Notes: generated from the letters alone by a model not told the origin. A stretch of DNA of 64,000 nucleotides from Microbacterium sp. MYb54 (GCF_002979515.1 NZ_PCPA01000015.1:23485-87484); one strand, 5' to 3'. Counted from the stretch's first letter, positions 50,782-62,835 are shown. A program made the numbers and translations.

Positions 50782-52002
50782 GTGACCACGACCGAGCCGA
50801 TCGTCGCCGTCCCGCTGCCGACGACCGCCCCGCGGGCGCGCACCCGGTTCGGGTTCGTCCTGGCGATCGTCGCGCAGATCCTGATGATGGTCGGGGCGAG
50901 TGCACCATCGCCGTTCTACCCGGTGCTCGCACAGGAGATCGGCTTCGACGCGATCGTCATCAGCGCGGTGTTCGCGGTCTACGCGGTGGCACTGCTGCTC
51001 ACCCTCCTCACCGCCGGGTCGCTGTCGGACCATATCGGCCGTCGCCCCGTCGTGATCGCGGGATTCCTGCTGCTCGCCGGAAGCATGTTCCTGTTCTGGC
51101 ATGCGGATGCCGTCGCGATGCTGTTCCTCGCCCGGATTCTGCAGGGCGTCGCGAGCGGTCTGCTCATCTCGGCGCTGTCGGCGACGGTGCTCGACTTCGC
51201 GCCGGGCGGACGCGCGGGGGTCGCAGCACTGTGGAACGCGCTGAGCCCGGGGATCGGGCTGGCGCTCGGGGCGCTCGTGTCCGGCGTGATGCTCGACGTC
51301 AGCGGCGAGGCTCTGCTCGATGTGTTCGCACCACTGAGCTCGGCCTACATCGTGCTCGCAGCCCTCTTCTTCCTCGTTCCGGAGACTGCACCCCGCAAGC
51401 CCGGCGTCTGGGAATCCCTGAGCTTCCGCCTGTCGATCCCGTCCGCGATTCGGGCCGACTTCTGGCGCGGCGCTCCGGCCGTGATCGCGGGGTGGGCGAC
51501 GGGCGGGCTGTTCCTGTCTCTCGGCGCGAACATCGTGCGGGGCGAGCTCGGTGGAGAAGCGCACGTCTGGCAGGGTCTCGGCGTCGTGCTACTCGCCGGG
51601 GTCGGGGCCATCACGGCTTTCGCCCTCCGGAAGATCGCGGCGCGCTCGATGGTGCTGTTCGGCACGTCGGCGCTGGCGTTCGGAACCCTGCTGTCGCTCA
51701 TCGCACTCGGCCTCGGCTCGCTGCCGTTCTACCTCGTCGCCGCCGCGGTGACCGGCATGGGATTCGGGACCGCGTTCTCGGGAGTGGTCGCATCGTTGGC
51801 ACCGCGGATCCCGGCGACGCAGCGGGCCGACACCTTCGCCGTGATCTACCTGCTGGCGTACCTGGCGTTCGGGGTTCCGGCCGTCATCGCGGGCGCGCTG
51901 GTCGGGGTCGTCGGCCTCGAAGCGGTGTGCGTCGGCTACGGAATCGTCGTGATCGCCCTGGCAGGGATCGCGTTCGGGTTGCGTATGCGCCGAGCGGCAT
52001 AG
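50782..52002 (+). CDS. MFS transporter
   Basis: A 406-residue major facilitator with about 12 helices and the A-motif-like S-D-H-I-G-R-R-P-V between helices 2 and 3. GTG 50782 follows GAGGAG. The N-terminus, G-A-S-A-P-S-P-F-Y-P-V, is typical of drug-exporter-like MFS proteins. It is divergent from an ArsR-like gene with two inverted repeats in the spacer, suggesting inducible export of an unknown small molecule. Confidence 0.85.
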   Translation: MTTTEPIVAVPLPTTAPRARTRFGFVLAIVAQILMMVGASAPSPFYPVLAQEIGFDAIVISAVFAVYAVALLLTLLTAGSLSDHIGRRPVVIAGFLLLAGSMFLFWHADAVAMLFLARILQGVASGLLISALSATVLDFAPGGRAGVAALWNALSPGIGLALGALVSGVMLDVSGEALLDVFAPLSSAYIVLAALFFLVPETAPRKPGVWESLSFRLSIPSAIRADFWRGAPAVIAGWATGGLFLSLGANIVRGELGGEAHVWQGLGVVLLAGVGAITAFALRKIAARSMVLFGTSALAFGTLLSLIALGLGSLPFYLVAAAVTGMGFGTAFSGVVASLAPRIPATQRADTFAVIYLLAYLAFGVPAVIAGALVGVVGLEAVCVGYGIVVIALAGIAFGLRMRRAA

Positions 52003-52017
52003 AAGCGCGGATGCGCC

Positions 52018-53022
52018 TCAGCGCACCACCAGCTGCGGGGTGATCAGCGCATGTGCGGAGCCCGACTCGAGAGTGCGCGGCGCGACGATCTCACCCGTCG
52101 GGCCCATCAGGAGCTCGAGGATCGCCGTCGCCACGTCCTCCGGGCGCTGCTCGACGCTCGAGAAGCCCAGCGCCTCCGCGGTCGGGGTGTTGTCGAAGCC
52201 GATCACCGGTAGCGAGAGCCCCGCGGCGGCGACCGCCAGCAGCGCGCCGACGGCGAGCGAGTCGCTCGCACACACCAGGGCAGCCGGCACCGGTCCCGCG
52301 GCGAGCGCTGCGTCCATGCAGGTGCGGGCGAACGGAACACCCTCCTCCGCCGTCAGCCGCATACCCTGCGCGCCTGCCGCGGCCATCGCCTCGAGCCAGC
52401 CGCGTTCACGATCGTCCCCGGTTCCGGAACCGCCCGGCCAACCGAGGAACGCCACGTTGCTGCCGCGGATCAGTGCGTGCTCGGTCGCGGCTCGCGTTCC
52501 GGCCGCACCGTCGACGTCGACCCAGAGGTGCCGCGGGTCGGCGATGTCGTCTTCGCCCCAGGGCCGGCCGAACGAGATGAAGGGCAAACCGTCGTCGTCG
52601 AGGCTGCGTACGCGGGGATCGTCGCGCGACGTGCCGGTGATGATGGCCGCGTCGATCTCCGACCCTTCCCAGAGCTCCGACAGCCGCTGGATCTCCTCCT
52701 CGCGTGTGCGGGCCGCATAGACGAGCATCCGCATTCCGCGCTCACTCGCGCGCTCCGTGATCGCATGCACGAAGCGGTCGAGGACGACTCCCGAGATGCC
52801 GCCGACGTAGGGATCGAGCCGGATGCCGATGGTCGAGCTACGTCGCAGTCGCAGACGTCGTGCGGCCGCATGGCGGCGATAGCCGAGCTCGTGGATCGCC
52901 GTGATCACGCGCTCTCTGGTCGCCGGGCGGACGATGTCCGGGGTGTTGAGCACGTTCGATACCGTCTGTCGCGAGACGCCGGCGCGCTCGGCGACGTCTT
53001 CGACGGTGGGCGCCTTCGCCAT
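52018..53022 (-). CDS. LacI-family repressor of the sugar ABC/glycosidase operon
   Basis: A 334-residue LacI protein with a helix-turn-helix at about 6-25 (V-E-D-V-A-E-R-A-G-V-S-R-Q-T-V-S-N-V-L-N), hinge A-A-A-R-R-L-R-L-R-R-S and a sugar-binding core with G-F-D-N-T-P. It is divergent from the ABC operon at 53175, with a palindromic TTTGATCGTTCAAA after the promoter. The likely inducer is an alpha-glucoside or oligosaccharide. Confidence 0.85.
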   Translation of the reverse strand: MAKAPTVEDVAERAGVSRQTVSNVLNTPDIVRPATRERVITAIHELGYRRHAAARRLRLRRSSTIGIRLDPYVGGISGVVLDRFVHAITERASERGMRMLVYAARTREEEIQRLSELWEGSEIDAAIITGTSRDDPRVRSLDDDGLPFISFGRPWGEDDIADPRHLWVDVDGAAGTRAATEHALIRGSNVAFLGWPGGSGTGDDRERGWLEAMAAAGAQGMRLTAEEGVPFARTCMDAALAAGPVPAALVCASDSLAVGALLAVAAAGLSLPVIGFDNTPTAEALGFSSVEQRPEDVATAILELLMGPTGEIVAPRTLESGSAHALITPQLVVR

Positions 53023-53047
53023 CGAACCTCCTCGCTCTGGGCCGGGG

Positions 53048-53104
53048 TTGACACTTCCCGCGACTCCCGCTTAGCCTATTCCACGCAGAGTTTGATCGTT
53101 CAAA
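53048..53104 (+). promoter_or_regulatory. Promoter and LacI operator of the sugar ABC operon
   Basis: TTGACA (53048-53053), an 18-base spacer and TAGCCT (53072-53077) form a good promoter. TTTGA-TCGT-TCAAA (53091-53104) is an inverted repeat just downstream of the expected start, suited to LacI repression. Confidence 0.8.
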
Positions 53105-53174
53105 TTTCTGCGACGATCCCGCACGGTCCTCCCCGAGACCGTCGCCCGCAGTGACTCATCAAAGGAGAGAGACC

Positions 53175-54425
53175 ATGACACGGCACACCACTCGCGCAGT
53201 CTTCGGCACCGGAGCGGTGCTGCTCACCGGCGCCCTCGTGCTCACCGGCTGCGGATCCGGTTTCGCCGGAGACGACCAGAAGGCGGATGCCGAGGGGCTC
53301 ACCTCCTCCGACGATGCGCTCACAGTGCTCATCGGCTCCTCCGGAGACGCCGAGACCGCAGCAGTGCAGTCGGCCGTCGACGCGTGGTCGGCCGAATCCG
53401 GCACGAAGGTGAAGCTCCAGACCGCCAGCAACCTCGACCAGGAACTCTCGCAGGGCTTCGCCGCCGGCGACCCGGCAGATCTGTTCTACCTCTCCACCGA
53501 TCAGGCATCCGGCTACGCGGCCAACGGCTCGCTCAAGGCCTATGGCGACGAGCTCTCCAACAAGGACGACTTCTACCCCTCACTCGTGGAGAACTTCACC
53601 GTCGACGGTACGTTCTACTGCGCGCCGAAGGACTTCTCCACGCTCTCCCTCATCATCAACACGCAGATGTGGACCGACGCCGGACTCACCGACGCCGACC
53701 TCCCGAAGACGTGGGACGACCTCGCCGCCGTCGCGCAGAAGCTCACGACGGCCGACCACGTCGGTCTCGCCTTCGGTGCCGAGTACCAGCGCGTCGGGGT
53801 GTTCATGGCGCAGGCCGGTGGCGGTCTCGTCAGCGACGGCAAGGCCATCGCCGACGACCCCGCCAACGTCGAAGCGCTCGACTACGTCAAGTCGCACCTC
53901 GCCGACGGCACGTTCGCCTTCGCCAAGGATGTCGGGGCCGGCTGGGGCGGAGAGGCTCTCGGCAAGCAGTCCGCCGCGATGGTCATCGAGGGCAACTGGA
54001 TCACCGGCGCGCTGTCGAACGACTACAGCAGCCTCGAGTACACGGTCGCTGAGCTCCCCGAGGGTGCGGGCGGCAAGGGCACGCTGCAGTTCACCAACTG
54101 CTGGGGCATGGCCGCCGACAGCCCGAACCAGCAGGCAGCTCTCGACCTCGTGGAGTACCTGACGAGCGCCGACAGCCAGCTCGCGTTCTCGAAGGCCTTC
54201 GGCCCGATGCCCTCGATCAAGTCGGCCGCTGATGACTGGACCTCGGCGAACCCGGAACTCGAGCCGTTCCTCGCCGGCGCGGAGTACGCGCAGTTCCCGC
54301 CGAACCAGGCCGGAACCGCCGATGTCATCGCCGACTTCAACTCGCAGCTGGAGTCGCTGAAGACCGCCGACCCGAAGACGATCCTCGACTCCGTCCAGTC
54401 GAACCTCGAAGCGGTCGTCAAGTAA
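53175..54425 (+). CDS. ABC sugar-binding lipoprotein
   Basis: A 416-residue CUT1 solute-binding protein with the lipobox L-T-G-C (acylated Cys near residue 26) and the family region E-G-N-W-I-T-G-A-L. ATG 53175 follows AAAGGAGAG. It is the first gene of an operon with two permeases and a debranching-type glycosidase, so the substrate is probably an oligosaccharide of glucose. That is inference from the glycosidase. Confidence 0.9.
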   Translation: MTRHTTRAVFGTGAVLLTGALVLTGCGSGFAGDDQKADAEGLTSSDDALTVLIGSSGDAETAAVQSAVDAWSAESGTKVKLQTASNLDQELSQGFAAGDPADLFYLSTDQASGYAANGSLKAYGDELSNKDDFYPSLVENFTVDGTFYCAPKDFSTLSLIINTQMWTDAGLTDADLPKTWDDLAAVAQKLTTADHVGLAFGAEYQRVGVFMAQAGGGLVSDGKAIADDPANVEALDYVKSHLADGTFAFAKDVGAGWGGEALGKQSAAMVIEGNWITGALSNDYSSLEYTVAELPEGAGGKGTLQFTNCWGMAADSPNQQAALDLVEYLTSADSQLAFSKAFGPMPSIKSAADDWTSANPELEPFLAGAEYAQFPPNQAGTADVIADFNSQLESLKTADPKTILDSVQSNLEAVVK

Positions 54426-54427
54426 CC

Positions 54428-55525
54428 ATGACGGTCAAGGCAACGCCTCGCCGCGGTGGGGCCTCCGGGCTCCGCCGCGGCGAGGCGGCAGCCGGGTGGC
54501 TGTTCACCGCGCCGGTGATCGTGATCCTCGGTGTCTTCCTCCTGATCCCCGTGATCATGGCGCTCTGGGTGAGCGTCTCGGACTGGGCCGGCCGCGGCAG
54601 CCCCCTCTCCGGATCGGTGTCGTTCGTCGGCGCCGACAACTTCGCAGCCGTGCTCACCGACGGCGGTCTCGCGACGAAGGACTTCGGCACGTCGCTACGC
54701 AACAACGCCTGGTACGTCGCACTCGTGGTCCCGCTGCAGACCGCACTCGCACTGTTCCTCGCGATCCTCGTGAACCGTGCGATGCTCCGCGGTCGCGGCT
54801 TCTTCCGCACCGCCTACTACTTCCCCTCGGTGACCAGCACGGTCGCGATCACCGTGCTGTGGATGTTCCTCTTCACCTCGAGCGGTGCCGTGAACGACGT
54901 GCTCTCCTGGTTCGGAATCAACGGTCCCAACTGGTTCAACGATCCGCGCGGCATCTTCCATCTGGCACTCGGCACGGTCGGCCTCGATGCCGGTCCGGCA
55001 GCCCTCACCCAGGGCGGCACCCTCGGAGTGTCGTGGTGGGAGTGGCTCGCCGGCCCCTCTGTCGCGATGAGCGCCTACATCCTGATGGCCATCTTCACGA
55101 CCTCCGGCACCTTCATGCTCATCTTCCTCGCCGGTCTCCAGAACCTCGGCGCCGACGTCGATGAAGCGGCCATGATGGACGGCGCGAACGGGTGGCAGCG
55201 GTTCTGGCGCATCACGCTCCCGCAACTGCGTCCGACCCTGTTCACCGTGCTCACCCTCGGCCTCATCGGCTGCTGGCAGGTGTTCGACCAGATCTACACG
55301 GGTACCCGAGGAGCGCCGAGCAAGACCACGCTCACCCCGGCCTACCTGTCGTACCAGACCGCATTCCAGAACCAGGAGTGGGGACAGGGAGCGGCGATCG
55401 CGTTCATCCTGTTCGTCATCATCGTGATCTTCACGCTGTTGCAGCGCTGGGTGCTGCGTGAGCGCCCCGTGTCGAAGCGCCGCATCCGCGCCTACGAGTC
55501 CTCGTCGAAGGGAGCATCGTCATGA
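54428..55525 (+). CDS. ABC sugar permease (MalF-like)
   Basis: A 365-residue CUT1 permease with six helices and an EAA loop N-L-G-A-D-V-D-E-A-A-M-M-D-G-A-N. It is longer than usual because of a periplasmic insertion (about 155-200, with W-F-N-D-P-R-G). It starts two bases after the binding-protein stop and overlaps the MalG-like gene by four bases. Confidence 0.9.
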   Translation: MTVKATPRRGGASGLRRGEAAAGWLFTAPVIVILGVFLLIPVIMALWVSVSDWAGRGSPLSGSVSFVGADNFAAVLTDGGLATKDFGTSLRNNAWYVALVVPLQTALALFLAILVNRAMLRGRGFFRTAYYFPSVTSTVAITVLWMFLFTSSGAVNDVLSWFGINGPNWFNDPRGIFHLALGTVGLDAGPAALTQGGTLGVSWWEWLAGPSVAMSAYILMAIFTTSGTFMLIFLAGLQNLGADVDEAAMMDGANGWQRFWRITLPQLRPTLFTVLTLGLIGCWQVFDQIYTGTRGAPSKTTLTPAYLSYQTAFQNQEWGQGAAIAFILFVIIVIFTLLQRWVLRERPVSKRRIRAYESSSKGASS

Positions 55526-56364
55526 GATGGCTCTCCTCCAAGCAGCTCACCTGGCAGATCGCGCTCTACGCGCTGCTGATCATCCTCGCGATCATCTACA
55601 TCTATCCGTTCCTGATCCAGGTCGCGACGAGCTTCAAGACCGATGAGGATGCCGCGTCCAGCGGCATCACCCTCATCCCGGACGTATGGACTTTCGCGGC
55701 CTACGAGCGGCTGTTCCGCAACTCCGACTTCCCGTCGTGGTTCGTGAACAGTGCGATCGTGACGATCTTCGTCACCGCAGGGCGGGTGTTCTTCAACTCG
55801 CTCGCCGGATATGCGCTCGCCCGGCTCCGCTTCCGTGGGCGCGGTGTCGTCTTCGCGGCACTGGTCGCGGTGATGTCGGTGCCGACCGTTGTGCTGCTGA
55901 TCCCCAAGTTCCTCGTGATCAACCAGCTCGGCATCTTCAACTCCTATGCCGGGATGATCCTGCCGCTGCTCGTCGATGCGGCCGGGGTGTTCATCATGAA
56001 GAACTTCTTCGAGTCGATCCCCGAGTCGGTCGAAGAGCAGGCGCGCATCGACGGCGCCGGCACCTTCCGACTGTTCTGGTCTGTGGTGCTGCCGATGGCG
56101 ACGCCGGCGCTCGTGACGATCGTGATCCTGTCGTTCCAGGGCTCTTGGAACGAGCTCAGCCACTTCATCGTGTCGACCAACGACCCCGCCCTGACCACCC
56201 TGACCAAGGGCGTCGCGTCGCTGGCCAGCGGTGGACTCAGCCAGGGCACCCAGTATCCGCTCAAGCTGGCGGCCGCGCTCATCATGACGATCCCCGTCGC
56301 CGTGATGTTCTTCGTCTTCCAGCGCCGCATCATGAACTCCACAGAAGGAGCCGTCAAGGAATGA
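55522..56364 (+). CDS. ABC sugar permease (MalG-like)
   Basis: A 280-residue CUT1 permease with six helices and the EAA loop S-I-P-E-S-V-E-E-Q-A-R-I-D-G-A-G. Here Gln replaces the first Ala of E-A-A. It overlaps its neighbours on both sides by four bases. No ATPase is encoded in the operon. Confidence 0.9.
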   Translation: MRWLSSKQLTWQIALYALLIILAIIYIYPFLIQVATSFKTDEDAASSGITLIPDVWTFAAYERLFRNSDFPSWFVNSAIVTIFVTAGRVFFNSLAGYALARLRFRGRGVVFAALVAVMSVPTVVLLIPKFLVINQLGIFNSYAGMILPLLVDAAGVFIMKNFFESIPESVEEQARIDGAGTFRLFWSVVLPMATPALVTIVILSFQGSWNELSHFIVSTNDPALTTLTKGVASLASGGLSQGTQYPLKLAAALIMTIPVAVMFFVFQRRIMNSTEGAVKE

Positions 56365-58226
56365 CCGCCACCCCGCCCCTCCAGCCACTGCTGGACGACG
56401 CCGTGATCATGCTCGAGGCGCCGACCCAGGCATGGTCCGACGACGTCGGCCGCATGGGCACCGCCTCGATCCACGGCATCTACCACGGTGATGTCCGGCA
56501 CGTCCGGACCATCGAGATCTCGGTCGACGGCACTGCTTTCGAGTCGATCGGCTGTTCCTCGCCCGTGCCGCAGCAGACCGTTCTGACGGACGTGCTCCGG
56601 GGGCTCGACGACGAATCCGCCGATCCGAAGGTGCGGCTGGATCGCCATCGACGGGTCGCCGCCGGATCCTTCTCGGAGCGGATCACGATCGCCTCCCACC
56701 TCGACACCGCGATCGCGGCGGGCATCACCGTGCGCGTCGTCCCGGACTTCGCGCCGATGCAGCAGGTCAAGGCCGGGCTCGCCGCCGAAGCGACCTGGAG
56801 CTGGGACGGATCGGTCTGCCGTGCGGGAGATGCTTCTTTCGCCCTCACGGCGCCCCAGGCCGACGTGGCGCGTGACGGCGATGCTCTGGTGCTGCGGTGG
56901 GACGTGTTGGTTCCGCCACGGGGATCCGTCGCCGTGGGGTGGCTGCTCGACCTCGAAGATCCGACCCTCGTCGTCGCGCCCGCCCTGCCCTCGCTCGCTC
57001 CGCAGCCGGCCGTCCCCGCCGATTCCCGAGCAGCGCGCTGGATGGACCAGGCCACGGCCGACCTCGCCGCGCTCCGCCTCGCGCTCCCCGCGCATCCGGA
57101 TGACGCGTTCTACGCCGCGGGCGCTCCCTGGTTCTTCACGCTCTTCGGCCGGGACTCGCTCTGGGCCGCGCGGCTCGCGCTGACCCTCGACCCCGACATG
57201 GCCGCATCCACCCTGCGCGTGCTGGCCCGGCTCCAGGGCACCACGCACGATGCGTCGACAGCCGAGGCTCCGGGCAAGATCGCGCACGAGCTGCGCAGCG
57301 GCACCCTCTCGGTTCCCAACGAAGGCGTGCACCTGCCGCCGCTGTACTACGGCACCGTGGATGCGACCCCGCTCTGGATCTGCCTGCTCGCCGACGCCCA
57401 TGCCGCGGGGATGCCGGAGCGCGAGGTGCGGGCACTGCTCCCGGCGCTGCGGGCGGCTCTGACCTGGATGACGGTGCACGGCGACGCATCCGGCAGCGGC
57501 TTCATCGACTATGCGGACGAGTCGGGGCACGGTCTCGCGAACCAGGGTTGGAAGGACTCCGGCGACTCGATCCAGTGGCGTGACGGGCGGCTGGCCGAGG
57601 GTCCGATCGCACTGAGCGAGGTGCAGGGGTATGCGTACGAGGCGGCCGTCCGCGGCGCAGACCTGCTCGACACGTTCGGCGAATCCGGTGCCGCGGAGCT
57701 TCGGACGTGGGCCGCAGATCTGCGCGAACGCTTCCGCGCGGCGTACTGGGTCACAACGCCCGAGGGGCACTACCCCGCGATCGCCCTCGACGCGCGCGGC
57801 GCCCCGGTCGACACCCTCACCAGCAACATCGGACACCTCATCGGCACCGGCATCCTCGACCGCGAGGAAGAGCGGGCCTGCGCCGCGCTCCTCGTCGCGC
57901 CGAGCATGTCGAGCGGCTACGGCATCCGCACGATGTCGACCGGAGCCGCCGGCTACTGGCCGCTGAGCTACCACGGCGGCAGCGTGTGGGCGCATGACAC
58001 CGCCATCGCCGTGCACGGCATGATGCGTGCCGGGCTCGACGCCGAGGCGCGGATGGTCGCCGGGCAGCTGCTCGACCTCGCGGAGGGCTTCGACTATCGC
58101 GTGCCCGAGCTGCATTCCGGAGATGCTCTGGTACCCGGCGGCGCACCCCTCCCGTATCCCGCAGCCTGCCGTCCGCAGGCGTGGTCGGCAGCGGCGGCCG
58201 TCGTGGTCGCGCACGCGTTGGAGTGA
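56361..58226 (+). CDS. Glycogen debranching-type (amylo-alpha-1,6-glucosidase-like) glycosidase
   Basis: A 621-residue cytoplasmic protein. An N-terminal debranching beta-domain (about 15-215) precedes an (alpha/alpha)6 catalytic barrel (about 225-620) with G-A-P-W-F-F-T-L-F-G-R-D-S-L-W, G-K-I-A-H-E-L-R, N-Q-G-W-K-D-S-G-D-S and Y-H-G-G-S-V-W-A-H-D. This is the GH63/GH133-like group of debranching or alpha-glucosidases. ATG 56361 overlaps the permease stop. It probably hydrolyses the imported oligosaccharide. Its stop codon is repeated twice more downstream. Confidence 0.85.
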   Translation: MTATPPLQPLLDDAVIMLEAPTQAWSDDVGRMGTASIHGIYHGDVRHVRTIEISVDGTAFESIGCSSPVPQQTVLTDVLRGLDDESADPKVRLDRHRRVAAGSFSERITIASHLDTAIAAGITVRVVPDFAPMQQVKAGLAAEATWSWDGSVCRAGDASFALTAPQADVARDGDALVLRWDVLVPPRGSVAVGWLLDLEDPTLVVAPALPSLAPQPAVPADSRAARWMDQATADLAALRLALPAHPDDAFYAAGAPWFFTLFGRDSLWAARLALTLDPDMAASTLRVLARLQGTTHDASTAEAPGKIAHELRSGTLSVPNEGVHLPPLYYGTVDATPLWICLLADAHAAGMPEREVRALLPALRAALTWMTVHGDASGSGFIDYADESGHGLANQGWKDSGDSIQWRDGRLAEGPIALSEVQGYAYEAAVRGADLLDTFGESGAAELRTWAADLRERFRAAYWVTTPEGHYPAIALDARGAPVDTLTSNIGHLIGTGILDREEERACAALLVAPSMSSGYGIRTMSTGAAGYWPLSYHGGSVWAHDTAIAVHGMMRAGLDAEARMVAGQLLDLAEGFDYRVPELHSGDALVPGGAPLPYPAACRPQAWSAAAAVVVAHALE

Positions 58227-58284
58227 GCCGGTCGATCAGATGAGCCGGTCGATCGGCTGAGTGCCGGGTGGCCTCAGCCGATCG
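58224..58284. terminator. Stop-codon repeats and bidirectional hairpin between the glycosidase and hutI
   Basis: TGAGCCGGTCGATC occurs at 58224-58237 (containing the stop) and 58241-58254, and a third TGA follows at 58258 (17-base period), giving stops in all three frames. CGATCGGCTGAG (58250-58261) pairs perfectly with CTCAGCCGATCG (58273-58284), a 12-bp stem that overlaps the hutI end. Confidence 0.85.
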
Positions 58285-59449
58285 CCGTACCGTCCTTCCA
58301 GACGGTCCGCACGAGCGGAACGCCGGGACGATAGGCGAGGTGGATCCGGGTCGGTGCCTCCAGCAGCACGAGGTCGGCCCTGGCGCCGGGCGTGATCACG
58401 CCGACGTCTTCGCGGCGCAGCGCCTTCGCGCCGCCCGCGGTCGCCGCCCAGACGGCTTCGGCCGGGGTCATCCCCATGTCGCGCACTGCCACGGCGATGC
58501 AGAACGGCATCGATGAGGTGAAGCTCGACCCCGGGTTCGTGTCGCAGGCCAGAGCCACGGTCACTCCCGCGTCGATCAGGCGGCGCGCGTTCGGATACGG
58601 CTGGCGCGTCGAGAATTCGACGCCCGGCAGCAGGGTCAGCACGGTGTCGGAGCCGGCGAGCGCGTCGACGTCGGCATCCGTCAGATAGGTGCCGTGGTCG
58701 ATGGAGGCCGCACCGAGCTCGACGGCCAGACGCACACCCTCTCCCGGTCCGAGCTGGCTGGCGTGCACGCGGGGTGCGAGTCCGCGGGCGATGCCAGCTT
58801 CGAGCACCCGCCGTGACTGCGGCACGGTGAAGGCTCCGGTCTCGCAGAAGACGTCGATCCACTTCGAGTGCGGGGCACACGCGTCGAGCATGGGTCCGGT
58901 GACCAGGTCGACGTACTCGTCCGGACGGTCGGCGTACTCCGCGGGCACGACATGCGCTCCGAGGAAGGTCACCTCTGGGGTTACCTCGGCGGCCAGGCGC
59001 ACCAGGCGCTCCTCATCGACGACACTCAGCCCGTAGCCGCTCTTGATCTCGACGGTCGTCGTGCCCTGGGCGAGCATCTCGTCGAGGAAGCCCCGCAGCC
59101 GTGCGCGCAGCTCGTCATCGGTCGCGGCGCGGGTGGCGGCGACGGTCGAGCGGATGCCACCGGCGGCGTACTTCTGCCCCGCCATGCGCGCCTCGAACTC
59201 GACGGCGCGGTCACCCCCGAAGACGAGGTGGCTGTGACTGTCGACGAACCCGGGGATCACCGCGCGTCCGGCGGCATCCACGACCTCGTCGGCGGCGGGA
59301 GCGTCTGCGGCTGGCCCGACCCATGCGATCCGCTCGCCGTCGATCAGCACGGCCGCGTCGGTCAGGGTTCCGGTGCGGTCGCCGTCGACATCGCCGCCGG
59401 TAGCGACGTTGGTGGTCAGTTCCGCGATGTTCGTGATGAGCGTGCGCAT
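58274..59449 (-). CDS. hutI: Imidazolonepropionase
   Basis: A 391-residue HutI, third enzyme of histidine degradation. It has the metal motif [18 protein letters not shown] and [12 protein letters not shown] 59449 is spaced correctly after AAGGA; ATG 59455 is too close to it. It lies 127 bases after hutU, a gap filled by 16-base repeats. No hutG or hutF follows; the next gene converges. Confidence 0.9.
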   Translation of the reverse strand: MRTLITNIAELTTNVATGGDVDGDRTGTLTDAAVLIDGERIAWVGPAADAPAADEVVDAAGRAVIPGFVDSHSHLVFGGDRAVEFEARMAGQKYAAGGIRSTVAATRAATDDELRARLRGFLDEMLAQGTTTVEIKSGYGLSVVDEERLVRLAAEVTPEVTFLGAHVVPAEYADRPDEYVDLVTGPMLDACAPHSKWIDVFCETGAFTVPQSRRVLEAGIARGLAPRVHASQLGPGEGVRLAVELGAASIDHGTYLTDADVDALAGSDTVLTLLPGVEFSTRQPYPNARRLIDAGVTVALACDTNPGSSFTSSMPFCIAVAVRDMGMTPAEAVWAATAGGAKALRREDVGVITPGARADLVLLEAPTRIHLAYRPGVPLVRTVWKDGTAIG

Positions 59450-59511
59450 CCGCATCCTTCCGAGGGACCGACGTCGCCAGGCGGATCGCCCGACGACGCC
59501 GGTTCGAGTGT

Positions 59512-59576
59512 GTCAGAGCTTGTCGACGTCAGAGCTTGTCGACGCCAGAGCTTCTCGGCGTCAGAGCTTCTCGACG

Positions 59577-59579
<3 letters not shown>
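59512..59579. repeat. 16-nt tandem repeats running into the hutU stop
   Basis: Four copies of GTCAGAGCTT(G/C)TCGAC-like sequence (59512-59527, 59528-59543, 59544-59559, 59560-59575) and a partial fifth whose TCA (59577-59579) is the hutU stop. The 16-base period places TGA codons in different frames. Confidence 0.95.
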
Positions 59580-61293
<1,714 letters not shown>

Positions 61294-61301
<8 letters not shown>

Positions 61302-62835
61302 GAGTGTGCTCCTTTGCGATGCGGGCGACGTCGCCCGACTGGACGAGGGCCGTGACAGCTTCCATCTCCGGGGAGAGGAAGCGGTCGGGGCCGGGGCCTT
61401 CGGCAACCGTGCGGACCAGGTCGCGCACGGCCCCGGTCGCGGGTCCCGCCTGCAGCGGAGCGCGCAGGTCGAGAGCGCGGGCGCCGGTGAGGATCTCGAT
61501 CGCGAGCACACGGCCGAGGCCGTCGATCGCGCGACGCAGCTTGCGGGCGGCCGCCCATCCCATCGACACGTGGTCTTCCTGCATGGCGGAGGACGGGATC
61601 GAGTCGACGGATGCCGGCACCGCGAGGCGCTTGAGCTCGGAGACGATTCCGGCGGCCGCGTACTGCGCGATCATGAGGCCGGAGTCGACGCCGACCTCAT
61701 CGGCGAGGAACGGCGGGAGGCCGTGGCTGCGGGCGGGGTCCAGGGCGCGGTCCGTGCGGCGCTCGGAGACCGAGGCGACGTCAGCGACCGAGATCGCGAG
61801 GAAGTCGAGGACAGCAGCGACCGGAGCGCCGTGGAAGTTGCCGTTCGACTCGATGCGCCCGTCGGGAGTGATGACCGGGTTGTCGATGACACTGGCGAGC
61901 TCGCGGCCGGCGATCATGGCCGCATGGGCGAGGGTGTCGCGTGCGGCGCCGTGCACCTGGGGCGAGCAGCGCAGCGAATAGGCGTCCTGCACGCGGCCGT
62001 CGTCCGGTCCCTTGTGGCTGGCGACCATGGGGGAGTCGCCGAGGAAGGCGCGCAGGTTGGCGGCGGACTCGGCCTGACCCATCTGGGCACGGAGCGCCAT
62101 CAGGTCGGCGGCGAACACGGCGTCGGTGCCCAGCTGCGACTCGACCGACATGGCCGCAGCGATGTCGGCGGTGAGCAGGAGCGTCTCGAGGTCGTGGAGC
62201 GCGAGCACCAGCATGCCCAGCATGCCGTCGGTGCCGTTGATGAGGGCGAGGCCCTCCTTCTCGACGAGGGTGAGCGGCTCGATGCCCGCGGCGGCGAGAG
62301 CCTCAGCTGCGGGCACCAGAGCGCCGGATGCATCGCGGACGTCGCCTTCGCCCATCGCGGCCAGGGCGATGTGCGCGAGAGGGGCGAGATCGCCCGAGCA
62401 GCCGAGCGAGCCGTACTCGCGAACCACGGGCGTGATGCCTTCGTTGAGCAATGCCGCATAGGTCTCGACGACGACCGGGCGCACGCCGGTGCGTCCGGAG
62501 GCCAGCGTCTGCAGGCGCAGGAGCTGCAGACCGCGGACGACCTCGCGCTCGACCTCGGTACCGGTGCCCGCGGCGTGCGAGCGGATCAGGCTGGCCTGCA
62601 GCTGGAGTCGCCGGTCGGGGGCGATGAACGTGGTCGCGAGGGCGCCGAACCCGGTGGAGACGCCGTAGTGCGGGTTCGGGTCTGCCGCGAGGCCGTCGAT
62701 CACGCGTCGGGTGTCGGCGACGCGAACGAGCGCGTCGGCATCGATCTGGACGGGAGCGTCGTGGCGGACGACGGCGACGACATCGGCGGGAGACAGCGGA
62801 GCCGCTCCGACCAGCACGGGGGCAAGTTCGGTCAT
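61294..62835 (-). CDS. hutH: Histidine ammonia-lyase
   Basis: A 513-residue HAL, first enzyme of histidine degradation. The MIO prosthetic group forms from C-S-G (residues 146-148 in [12 protein letters not shown]) in place of the usual A-S-G. Also seen are Y-G-V-S-T-G-F-G near 57 and Q-E-D-H-V-S-M-G near 425. ATG 62835 gives a normal length. It is the first gene of hutH-hutU-hutI and divergent from an IclR regulator. Confidence 0.95.
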
